From an uncultured Bacilli bacterium (GTDB lineage Bacteria; Bacillota_I; Bacilli_A; RF39; UBA660): 14,502 bases of DNA. The notes beneath the pieces are model-generated. The model worked only from the letters and a program-made list of their open reading frames with translations, had not been told where the DNA came from and searched no databases. The stretch covers positions 1-14,502 of the forward strand of contig CALVKK010000020.1 in NCBI GenBank assembly GCA_944332645.1. Direction: 5' to 3'. This document shows, piece after piece, positions 1-6,070 of the stretch. Position numbers and translations under genes: made by a program. Within the stretch, counting starts at the first letter, position 1. Each line of letters opens with the position of its first letter.

Positions 1-825
1 TATATTATAATTTCTTTATTATTCTTTTTACCATGTTTGTATCAGGATTCGCTATCTAATAATATGATCATATACCTTATTATTGGCATTTTTATAGTAT
101 GTTTACCAGGATATTTGATTTCAAAATCTATATGTAAAAGAGATATAGAATATTATAAAAAAATATATGCAAAAAATATTACCTTAGAAATTTTAAAAGA
201 TAATTTTGGTGAGGTTAAATACAATCCTACTGATGATCTATTACCAAAAGATTTTGCAAAAGTAATAGATAATGCTAAAATTCCTACAATTAATAGCTAT
301 AATAATGATGATTATATATCAGCAAAATATAAAAATATACGAATAGAATATGCAGATGTTCGTATGGGTTATATACCGAGGAATAGTGATATGAATGAAC
401 ACACAAATTTTAAAGGAAAATGGTTAATTTTAGGTTTTAATGAAAATTTTAAATCAAATATTCAAATTGGACCAAAAATTTTTAACGGTAAAAAAACTAA
501 GCAAATGTTAAAAGGAAAAGAATACAAAGAAATTCAAATGACCGATTTGGATTTAGCTGATAAATTAATTATTTATGCAGATCACGAAGAATTTGTATTT
601 AATATTCTTAAACCTAGTATAATTGATATTATTAAAAGATTATATAAAGAAACAAATGGTAAAATATTAGTATTTTTTCTAAATAATCAAATACATATCG
701 GTATTGGAGATAAAAAGAACTTTTTTGAACCGAGCATTTATAGCAAATTTAATTTAGAAAAAGAAAAAAGTAAAATTTCAAATCAAATCAATATTATTAT
801 GAAATTGATTGATTGTTGGATTTAA
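1..825 (+). CDS. DUF3137-like membrane protein, 5' end outside the window
   Basis: The frame is open from base 1 with no stop upstream. The codons before the first possible start (TTG 37, ATG 64) encode a hydrophobic run, and neither start has a ribosome binding site, so I read this as a gene cut by the window edge. Visible are the end of one membrane segment, a short polar loop (QDSLSNN), a second membrane segment (MIIYLIIGIFIVCLPGYLI) and a soluble domain of about 230 residues. That domain resembles DUF3137 by eye: the region NNDDYISAKYKNIRIEYADV, then KGKWLILGF, and near the end ILVFFLNNQIHIGIGDKKNF followed by FEPSIYSK. The family has no established reaction; from memory, its members often sit beside lemA. 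It probably shares a transcript with the lipoprotein 21 nt downstream. The family call is from remembered consensus, so moderate. Confidence 0.65.
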   Translation, partial: YIIISLLFFLPCLYQDSLSNNMIIYLIIGIFIVCLPGYLISKSICKRDIEYYKKIYAKNITLEILKDNFGEVKYNPTDDLLPKDFAKVIDNAKIPTINSYNNDDYISAKYKNIRIEYADVRMGYIPRNSDMNEHTNFKGKWLILGFNENFKSNIQIGPKIFNGKKTKQMLKGKEYKEIQMTDLDLADKLIIYADHEEFVFNILKPSIIDIIKRLYKETNGKILVFFLNNQIHIGIGDKKNFFEPSIYSKFNLEKEKSKISNQINIIMKLIDCWI

Positions 826-846
826 AAAATTAATTGGAGAAAATTT

Positions 847-1233
847 ATGAAAAAAGTATTTTTAGGTTTAATGTCTATAAGCTTAATATTAGGATTGGCT
901 TCTGGATGTTCTAACGATAAAGAAAAAGAATTATGTAATAAAATTGATATAATTGATGTACATTCTTTTACCGATGAAAATAATTATGAAGATCTCGCCA
1001 CAGTTTTAGAAGGACATTATAAAGATTATTGTGATGATTCAGATTCAGAAGTGTGTATAAAACTAGATGAATATATTAAATTAGCAAAAGAAGAGATAAA
1101 TTTAGAAGATTGTAGTAATCTTGATGACAATCTTGCATACTTATGTGAAAAAGATAATGAATTAGCTATTACGGATAAAAAGATTAGTATAGATTATGTA
1201 CACGAAGAAATATGGAGTATTTGCAATAATTAA
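847..1233 (+). CDS. small cysteine-rich lipoprotein, function unknown
   Basis: The 128-residue product starts at an ATG 7 nt after a GGAG site. The signal peptide has a Lys-Lys n-region, a hydrophobic core and a lipobox ending in ASGC, so Cys21 should be lipidated and the protein anchored outside the membrane. The mature part is acidic (many Asp/Glu) and has six more cysteines, at about residues 30, 62, 70, 89, 100 and 126. That is an even number and could form three disulfides. I recognise no family. It follows the DUF3137-like gene by 21 nt with no terminator between them, so the two are probably co-transcribed. Its transcript should end at the hairpin at 1257-1296. Confidence 0.75.
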   Translation: MKKVFLGLMSISLILGLASGCSNDKEKELCNKIDIIDVHSFTDENNYEDLATVLEGHYKDYCDDSDSEVCIKLDEYIKLAKEEINLEDCSNLDDNLAYLCEKDNELAITDKKISIDYVHEEIWSICNN

Positions 1234-1256
1234 ATTGTTTTACCTTATAATAAAAA

Positions 1257-1296
1257 TAATAAAAACCAATTCTAGAAATAAAATTGGTTTTTATTA
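1257..1296. terminator. bidirectional hairpin terminator
   Basis: A perfect 15-bp stem pairs 1257-1271 (taataaaaaccaatt) with 1282-1296, around a 10-nt loop. Read on the minus strand it is followed by a T-rich run (TTTTTATTAT), a strong intrinsic terminator for the tRNA pair. Read on the plus strand it follows the lipoprotein stop by 23 nt, with T residues inside the 3' arm. It therefore separates two converging transcripts. Confidence 0.8.
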
Positions 1297-1331
1297 GTAA
1301 AGTTGAAACAAAGATCAACTAGATTCTTTAA

Positions 1332-1416
1332 TGGTGCGAGTGAAGGGACTTGAACCCCCATGCCGTAAGGCGCTAGATCCTAAGTCTAGTGCGTCTGCCA
1401 ATTTCGCCACACTCGC
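1332..1416 (-). tRNA. tRNA-Leu (anticodon UAG)
   Basis: The minus strand folds as a class II tRNA. The acceptor arm is GCGAGTG/CACTCGC, with discriminator A and an encoded CCA. The anticodon stem CTAGA/TCTAG has loop CTTAGGA, giving anticodon UAG. A variable arm with the GCCTTACGGC hairpin is typical of leucine tRNAs, and the T arm reads GGGGGTTCAAGTCCC. It lies 8 nt downstream of the isoleucine tRNA and is transcribed with it. Confidence 0.95.
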
Positions 1417-1424
1417 ATACAAAG

Positions 1425-1501
1425 TGGTGGACCCTGAAGGACTCGAACCTTCGACCGCCCGGTTATGAGCCGGATGCTCTAACCAACTGAGCTAAGGGTC
1501 C
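1425..1501 (-). tRNA. tRNA with CAU anticodon, most likely tRNA-Ile2 (lysidine type)
   Basis: This is a 77-nt class I tRNA with acceptor GGACCCT/AGGGTCC, discriminator A and encoded CCA. The D arm is TAGCTCAGTTGGTTAGAGC, the anticodon loop CTCATAA, and the T loop reads GGTTCGAGTCC. The CAU anticodon fits elongator Met, initiator Met or Ile2. The GGACC acceptor and GGCTCATAACC anticodon arm match my memory of Bacilli Ile2 tRNAs rather than elongator Met, and the initiator features (C1 mismatch, GGG/CCC anticodon stem) are absent. Ile2 would require C34 modification to lysidine by TilS. Confidence 0.85.
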
Positions 1502-1523
1502 ATATAACAATTTGTACTTTCAT

Positions 1524-1552
1524 ATGATAACACATTTATATATTTTATGCAA
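1524..1552 (-). promoter_or_regulatory. promoter of the tRNA-Ile/tRNA-Leu pair
   Basis: On the minus strand, TTGCAT (1552-1547) and TATCAT (1529-1524) are separated by 17 nt. TGT directly before the -10 makes it an extended -10 element. The -10 ends 22 nt upstream of the mature 5' end of tRNA-Ile. Confidence 0.75.
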
Positions 1553-1586
1553 TAATTTTTTAAGAATTTTTTAAAAAATGTTGAAT

Positions 1587-1614
1587 TTGACAAAATAAAA
1601 AAAAGTGTTATAAT
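1587..1614 (+). promoter_or_regulatory. strong promoter P1 upstream of the 1723 lipoprotein gene
   Basis: TTGACA (1587-1592) and TATAAT (1609-1614) are both perfect consensus hexamers with 16-nt spacing. TGT before the -10 makes an extended element. The transcript would have a leader of about 100 nt. An inverted repeat, GTGTTA (1605-1610) and TAACAC (1636-1641), overlaps the -10 and could be an operator, though this is only suggestive. The promoter diverges from the tRNA promoter, with their -35 hexamers about 34 nt apart. Confidence 0.75.
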
Positions 1615-1662
1615 ATTTAACAACTATTGAGATGTTAACACAAAAACTGTTCTAATTAGAAT

Positions 1663-1691
1663 TTGACAAAAATAAATTTTTATGGTAATAT
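1663..1691 (+). promoter_or_regulatory. possible second promoter P2 of the 1723 lipoprotein gene
   Basis: A second perfect TTGACA (1663-1668) is followed after 17 nt by TAATAT (1686-1691). The -10 is a weaker match. If used, it gives a leader of about 25 nt starting just upstream of the Shine-Dalgarno sequence. The TTG at 1663 is part of this -35 box and is not the gene start. Confidence 0.5.
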
Positions 1692-1722
1692 AAACGCCAT
1701 ATTAAAAAGAGGGGGAATTTAT

Positions 1723-2655
1723 ATGAAAAATATTGAAATATTTTCTAACGCAAAAGACTTTTTAAAGAAAAATGCAAATAGTTTTATATTAACTGGACTA
1801 ACTGTGGTTACTATACTTAGTGCTAGTGGATGTGAAGACAGTAAAAACGATATTAGTAACATTCCACTTCCTGATGTTTCATACGAAAGTTCTAGTGATA
1901 ACATTGATATTTTTGGTGATAACACCGATATTTCTGGTGATGTTAGTACAGATGAAGTTGAGGAAATTATTTTAACTGCTGATAATTTCGAAGAAGTAAC
2001 ACAATCTATCTTAACTGACAATCAAGATAAAGGCTTAAACGTTGATCCAGAATTTATTAGATCTTCATTGTTTATAACTAATATCGATCATTTATCACAA
2101 GAAGATATTGCTACTTTATATGCTGGTCGAGATATCAATATTGTCGAAGAGCTTGGTAACTTTTATAGATACGTATCTTTAGTAAATTCTCATAATGTTA
2201 TGAATGATGAATACGTATCATTATCTTCTTTGGCTCATGATAGAGAAGATAAAAAAATTTTATCAGCACTTGACAATGAACTACAAAACTTAATTTCCGG
2301 TTTAAAAGCTGAAACATTAACTAGTGATGAATTTCAGGAATCATTTAAATATGTAACTGAATTCCTTGTTGGTACTGGTTATGTTGCTACTGAAAGTGGT
2401 GATTATTCAATTCACTCTTTAACGAGTGGGGGAGGATTGCTAGCTGAATTATATTGGCCAACTTTCTCTACATACTATGCTGGTAGTGATTTAATTACGG
2501 CCCAAAATAAAGTAGATATTAAAACTTTATCTGATGGAACAGATAATAGTGAACCAATTTTAAATGGCTCAAGATTCTTAGGATCTATTGTTAACCATGA
2601 ATCATTACAATGTTTAGAAAATACTACTCAAAAAACAATGTCAAAAACGCAATAA
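1723..2655 (+). CDS. surface lipoprotein of unknown function
   Basis: I place the start at ATG 1723, because GAGGGGG lies 6 nt upstream and the in-frame TTG at 1663 is inside a promoter element. The product is 310 residues. It has an unusually long basic n-region of about 20 residues, a hydrophobic core (FILTGLTVVTILSASG) and Cys37 as the likely lipidated residue, with lipobox ASGC (Ala, not Leu, at -3). An Asp/Ser-rich linker with an imperfect repeat (IDIFGDNTDISGD, residues about 51-66) precedes a mostly helical acidic domain. A Gly/Ser-rich stretch (HSLTSGGG) lies near residue 230. I recognise no catalytic motif or named family. The gene is monocistronic, with its own promoters, and its stop codon lies in the loop of the following terminator. 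It is probably an envelope protein, function unknown. Confidence 0.8.
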   Translation: MKNIEIFSNAKDFLKKNANSFILTGLTVVTILSASGCEDSKNDISNIPLPDVSYESSSDNIDIFGDNTDISGDVSTDEVEEIILTADNFEEVTQSILTDNQDKGLNVDPEFIRSSLFITNIDHLSQEDIATLYAGRDINIVEELGNFYRYVSLVNSHNVMNDEYVSLSSLAHDREDKKILSALDNELQNLISGLKAETLTSDEFQESFKYVTEFLVGTGYVATESGDYSIHSLTSGGGLLAELYWPTFSTYYAGSDLITAQNKVDIKTLSDGTDNSEPILNGSRFLGSIVNHESLQCLENTTQKTMSKTQ

Positions 2656-2664
2656 TGCGTTTTT
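2643..2664 (+). terminator. terminator of the 1723 lipoprotein gene
   Basis: AAAAACGCA (2643-2651) pairs with TGCGTTTTT (2656-2664) around a 4-nt loop, followed by TGTTTT. The TAA stop of the upstream gene (2653-2655) lies in the loop, so the last codons of the gene form the 5' arm. Confidence 0.85.
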
Positions 2665-2686
2665 TGTTTTAAAATACATATGATTA

Positions 2687-2695
2687 TGATATAAT
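2687..2695 (+). promoter_or_regulatory. extended -10 promoter of the cysS operon
   Basis: The TGATATAAT at 2687-2695 is a perfect extended -10. No good -35 is visible, since that position falls in the T-tract of the preceding terminator. The predicted start near 2702 leaves a leader of about 13 nt, so there is no room for a T-box in front of this aminoacyl-tRNA synthetase gene. Confidence 0.6.
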
Positions 2696-2714
2696 ATAGA
2701 GGAAGGTGATTTTT

Positions 2715-4115
2715 TTGAAACTATATAATACTTTAACAAAAAAAATAGAAGAGTTTAATCCATATAATTCAAACGAAGTTACCTTATATACTTGTGGCCC
2801 AACAGTTTACCATTTTGCACATATCGGAAATTTAAGAACTTATATATTTGAAGATGTGTTGGAAAAAGGATTGGAATATGTCGGTTATAAGGTCAAAAGA
2901 TGTATGAATATTACCGATGTTGGTCATATGTCTAGTGATGCCGATACTGGTGAAGATAAAATGTTAAAAGGTGCAAAAAGAGAGCATAAGACAGTTCAAG
3001 AAATAGCAGAATTTTATACTGAAGCATTTTTTAATGATGCAAACAAATTAAACATTAGAAAACCCAAAATAATCGTAAAAGCATCAGATAATATCGATTT
3101 TTATATTAAAATTATCGAAAGATTATTGGCAAATGGATATGCTTATATTGCAAATGGTAATGTTTACTTTGATATTTCTAAAGCTCAAGATTACTATCAA
3201 TTATCAGGTAAAGAGCCTCTAGAATTAGTAATTGGAGCAAGAGAAGATGTAGAGGAAGATATTCATAAAAAAAACCCATATGACTTCGGTTTGTGGTTTA
3301 CAGTAAGCAAGTTTCAAAATCAAGAAATAAAATGGGATAGTCCTTGGGGATTAGGATATCCTGGTTGGCATATTGAATGTTCAGGCATCGCCATAAAATA
3401 TCTTGGTGAGCACTTAGATATCCATTGCGGTGGCATCGATAATGTATTCCCACACCATACTAATGAAATAGCTCAATCTGAAGCTTATTTAGGACATAAA
3501 TGGTGTCATTATTGGTTACATGGTGAGCATTTAAACGACTCTACTGGTAAGATGAGTAAAAGTAAAGGAGATTTTTTGACCGTTTCTTTATTAGAAAATA
3601 AAGGTTATAATCCTTTAGCATATCGTTTTTTCTGTTTACAATCGCATTATCGTAATCAACTAGTTTTTAGTTACGATGCTTTAGATATTGCTAATAATAC
3701 ATATAACAAAATAAAAAATAAAATAAAAAAAATAAAAGATAATGCTAATGGTGAACTTGATAAAAAGATAGTTGATAGTTATCTAGATAAATTCAAAAAA
3801 GCTATTAATAATGATTTAAATACTTCTTTAATGTTAACTTGTCTTTACGATATTTTAAAAGAAAATGTCAATAATAATACTAAATTAAAAGTTATTGAAT
3901 CGTATGATCAAGTATTGTCTTTAGATTTACTAGAAGAAAAAGAAAACAGAATCGACCAAGAAACAATTAATTATATTAAAGAGCAAATAACAAAAAGAGA
4001 ATTAGCTAAAAAGAATAAAGATTATGAATTAGCTGATAAAATAAGAAAAGAATTAGAGGAAAAAAATATCTATTTGAAAGATACAAGAGAAGGAACTATA
4101 TATGAGGTGAGATGA
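2715..4115 (+). CDS. cysS: cysteine--tRNA ligase
   Basis: CysRS charges tRNA-Cys with cysteine in the cytoplasm, using ATP. The 466-residue product is full length for the family. It shows the N-terminal LYTCGPTVY (Cys27, zinc ligand), the HIGH-type signature HIGN (36-39), GWHIECSG (Cys222) and FPHHTNEIAQSEA (His247, Glu251), which complete the zinc site. The KMSKS loop is at 279-283, followed by the helical anticodon-binding region. I choose TTG 2715 over GTG 2706: the GTG lies inside the Shine-Dalgarno sequence AGGAAGGTG, and the TTG start gives the usual family N-terminus MKLYNTLT. The stop overlaps the start of the next gene (TGATG). It is the first gene of the cysS-metallopeptidase-truB operon. 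Confidence 0.95.
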   Translation: MKLYNTLTKKIEEFNPYNSNEVTLYTCGPTVYHFAHIGNLRTYIFEDVLEKGLEYVGYKVKRCMNITDVGHMSSDADTGEDKMLKGAKREHKTVQEIAEFYTEAFFNDANKLNIRKPKIIVKASDNIDFYIKIIERLLANGYAYIANGNVYFDISKAQDYYQLSGKEPLELVIGAREDVEEDIHKKNPYDFGLWFTVSKFQNQEIKWDSPWGLGYPGWHIECSGIAIKYLGEHLDIHCGGIDNVFPHHTNEIAQSEAYLGHKWCHYWLHGEHLNDSTGKMSKSKGDFLTVSLLENKGYNPLAYRFFCLQSHYRNQLVFSYDALDIANNTYNKIKNKIKKIKDNANGELDKKIVDSYLDKFKKAINNDLNTSLMLTCLYDILKENVNNNTKLKVIESYDQVLSLDLLEEKENRIDQETINYIKEQITKRELAKKNKDYELADKIRKELEEKNIYLKDTREGTIYEVR

Positions 4116-4798
4116 TGGAAAATATTATGCTATTCTGGGGATTAGCTATTTTGGGTTTTATTATAGTAATATGGGCACAAATTAATGTTAATAGTAATTA
4201 TAAAAAGTATAAAGAAATTAAAGTTAAAGCAGGCTTGTCTGGCCAAGAAGTGGCAAGAAAAATATTAGATGCTAATGGCTTAGAAAATATTCATATTGTT
4301 GAAACGCAAGGTGAATTAACCGATCATTATGATCCAAAACGAAAAGTAATCAGACTGTCACATACTATTTTTCACGAAGATTCAATTTCTTCGGTTGGTG
4401 TTGCAGCTCATGAATGTGGTCATGCTATTCAAGATAAAGAAGGCTACACATTTATGAAAATAAGATCAGCTCTAGTACCTTTTGTTAATTTAGTTTCTTA
4501 TCTTGGATACTTCGGTTTAGTAGTTTCGATTTTTGCAGGTTTAACGGGATATTTAAAAATAAGTATTTTGGTTTTAGTTATAACTATCATATTTCAATTA
4601 GTTACTTTACCAGTTGAATTTGATGCTTCCAAAAGAGCAAAAGAACAACTAATTAAATTGGGATTAATCGACAATGATGAGCATGAACAAGTTAATAAAG
4701 TATTATCAGCAGCTGCAATGACTTATGTTGCTGGTTTGATTTCTAACTTGCTTCAACTTTTAAGATTATTAATTTTGTTAAGTGGACGCGATGACTAA
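4115..4798 (+). CDS. YugP-type membrane zinc metallopeptidase
   Basis: The product is a 227-residue integral membrane protein. A first membrane helix covers residues 4-22. A domain of about 75 residues carries the zinc-protease motif HECGH (99-103), within VAAHECGHAIQ. Further hydrophobic segments lie at about 119-142, 147-167 and near the C-terminus (about 205-223). EFDAS (Glu168) probably supplies the third zinc ligand, as in the PF04298 family (B. subtilis YugP). The substrates of the family are poorly known. ATG 4115 overlaps the cysS stop as TGATG and lies 5 nt after GAGGTG; ATG 4112 is the alternative but is too close to that site. Its own end overlaps truB by 8 nt, indicating translational coupling through the operon. 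Confidence 0.88.
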   Translation: MENIMLFWGLAILGFIIVIWAQINVNSNYKKYKEIKVKAGLSGQEVARKILDANGLENIHIVETQGELTDHYDPKRKVIRLSHTIFHEDSISSVGVAAHECGHAIQDKEGYTFMKIRSALVPFVNLVSYLGYFGLVVSIFAGLTGYLKISILVLVITIIFQLVTLPVEFDASKRAKEQLIKLGLIDNDEHEQVNKVLSAAAMTYVAGLISNLLQLLRLLILLSGRDD

Positions 4799-5645
4799 TG
4801 GTTTATTGATAGTTGATAAGGAAAAGGATATGACTAGTCGCGATGTCGTTAACGAGATATCTAAAATATTTAAAACAAAGAAAGTAGGGCATACTGGAAC
4901 ATTAGATCCCTTGGCAACAGGAGTTTTAGTATTGACAATCGGCAAAGCAACTAGATTAAATGAAATAATAACTGCTACGGAAAAAGAATATCAAGTTGAA
5001 GCTATATTGGGACTTAAAACCGATACATTAGATATAACTGGTAAGGTTTTAAAAGAAGAAAAGGCATGCTTTTCAAAAGAAAAAATTATTAATGTATTAA
5101 ATTCTTTTTTAGGTAGTTATAATCAAGAAGTACCGATTTATTCAGCTGTTAAAATTAATGGTAGGAAGCTATATGAATATGCTAGAACTAACGAAAAAGT
5201 AGTTTTACCAAAAAGATCAGTTACCATTAAACAAATTCATTTAGATGATTTAAACTATGAAAATAATCAAACAATGATAAAGTTTACTTGTTTAGTTAGT
5301 AAAGGTACATACATTAGAAGTTTGGTAAATGATATAGCAAATAAATTAGGAACAGTAGGGACAATGAAAAACTTAAGAAGAACTAAACAGGGTAACTATT
5401 CAATAAAAAATGCATATAGTTTAAATGATATAGAAAATAATAAATATCAAATCTTGAATATAAAAGATGCATTAAAAGATTATTACACCGTTAAAGTTGA
5501 TGAACAATTAAAATTTAAAATTATTAACGGCCAAAAAATAACGAATATTTATAAACAAGATTATGTTTTGTTTGTTGATGATGATGTCTTAGCATTATAT
5601 AAAAACGTCAATAATGTGCTAAAACCATATAAAATGTTTATTTAA
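4791..5645 (+). CDS. truB: tRNA pseudouridine(55) synthase
   Basis: TruB converts U55 in the T loop of tRNAs to pseudouridine. The 284-residue product begins with the typical NGLLIVDKEKDMTSRDVV. It carries the catalytic motif GHTGTLDPLATG (Asp39), the RNA-contacting block YSAVKINGRKLYEYAR, and CLVSKGTYIRSLVNDIA further on, then a short C-terminal domain. ATG 4791 gives the family start and is preferred to GTG 4782. It overlaps the metallopeptidase gene by 8 nt with only a poor ribosome site, so re-initiation after the upstream gene is likely. In many Firmicutes truB is followed by ribF and then rpsO-pnp. Here ribF is absent and rpsO has its own promoter 4 nt after the truB stop. Confidence 0.95.
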   Translation: MTNGLLIVDKEKDMTSRDVVNEISKIFKTKKVGHTGTLDPLATGVLVLTIGKATRLNEIITATEKEYQVEAILGLKTDTLDITGKVLKEEKACFSKEKIINVLNSFLGSYNQEVPIYSAVKINGRKLYEYARTNEKVVLPKRSVTIKQIHLDDLNYENNQTMIKFTCLVSKGTYIRSLVNDIANKLGTVGTMKNLRRTKQGNYSIKNAYSLNDIENNKYQILNIKDALKDYYTVKVDEQLKFKIINGQKITNIYKQDYVLFVDDDVLALYKNVNNVLKPYKMFI

Positions 5646-5648
5646 CTA

Positions 5649-5677
5649 TTTACATTTTTATTAAAATAGTGTATCAT
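5649..5677 (+). promoter_or_regulatory. promoter of rpsO(-pnp)
   Basis: TTTACA (5649-5654) and TATCAT (5672-5677) are separated by 17 nt. An inverted repeat, ACTATTT (5645-5651) and AAATAGT (5665-5671), overlaps the -35 and spacer and could be an operator, though chance is possible in such AT-rich DNA. Transcription would start near 5684, giving a leader of about 75 nt. Confidence 0.65.
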
Positions 5678-5683
5678 TAAATA

Positions 5684-5757
5684 GTACTTGTTTCTGGGTA
5701 TAAAATTACTCCGGTTTTGTTCTCGGTATCAAGCGTATATTAAGAAAGGAGAATTTC
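5684..5757 (+). promoter_or_regulatory. structured rpsO leader, possible S15 autoregulatory element
   Basis: The leader is less AT-rich than other intergenic DNA. It can form a hairpin, CTGGGTA (5694-5700) with TACTCCGG (5707-5714) and one bulged U. It lies inside a possible outer helix CTTG (5687-5690)/CAAG (5730-5733). The CUCC of the hairpin 3' arm (5709-5712) is also complementary to the GGAG of the ribosome site (5748-5751), allowing an alternative pairing. Ribosomal protein S15 is known to repress its own mRNA in bacteria including Geobacillus. Assigning this leader to that class is inference from position and foldability. Confidence 0.4.
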
Positions 5758-5758
5758 A

Positions 5759-6028
5759 ATGGCTTTATCAAAAGAAAGAAAAGCAGAATTAGTTAAAAAA
5801 TTTGGTAAAAATGAGTCTGATACTGGAAGTATCGAAGTTCAAATTGCTATTTTAACTGATGAAATTAATACTTTGACAGAACATTTAAAAAATCATACTC
5901 AAGACTTCCATTCAAGACGTGGTTTATTAAAAAAAGTTGGTCATAGAAGAAGTCTTTTAAATTATTTGTTGAAACATGATGTTACAAAGTATAGAGAAGT
6001 AATAAAAAAATTAAATTTAAGAAAATAG
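5759..6028 (+). CDS. rpsO: 30S ribosomal protein S15
   Basis: S15 binds the central domain of 16S rRNA early in 30S assembly and contributes to a bridge with the 50S subunit. The 89-residue product is exactly the family length. It has the hallmark blocks DTGSIEVQIAILT, LTEHLKNHTQDFHSRRGL and VGHRRSLLNYL. ATG 5759 follows AAAGGAG at good spacing. It has its own promoter and structured leader. A hairpin terminator stands between it and pnp, so pnp probably receives part of its transcription by readthrough. Confidence 0.98.
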   Translation: MALSKERKAELVKKFGKNESDTGSIEVQIAILTDEINTLTEHLKNHTQDFHSRRGLLKKVGHRRSLLNYLLKHDVTKYREVIKKLNLRK

Positions 6029-6029
6029 T

Positions 6030-6054
6030 GGGCACTTTTTTAAGTGTCTTTTAT
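6030..6054 (+). terminator. rpsO terminator or attenuator in front of pnp
   Basis: GGCACTT (6031-6037) pairs with AAGTGTC (6042-6048, one G-U pair) around TTTT, followed by TTTTATTAT. It starts 2 nt after the rpsO stop. No promoter is visible between it and pnp (start 6071), so it probably lets part of the transcription through and sets the rpsO:pnp ratio. It may also serve as a processing site. Confidence 0.65.
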
Positions 6055-6070
6055 TATACGAGGAGGAATT

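Noticed and set aside
1719..2021. Minus-strand open frame of 100 codons inside the 1723 lipoprotein gene
   Set aside because: It lies opposite a gene with strong start signals, has low-complexity Ser-rich content, and shows no ribosome site or family resemblance. It is a shadow frame.
4113..4117. Use of UGA as tryptophan (Mycoplasma code), given the AT-richness
   Set aside because: TGA ends cysS at exactly the family length, within a TGATG stop-start overlap, and the conserved Trp positions I checked use TGG.
6044..6070. N-terminal extension of PNPase from GTG 6044
   Set aside because: The GTG lies in the 3' arm of the rpsO terminator hairpin, while ATG 6071 has AGGAGG and gives the family N-terminus.
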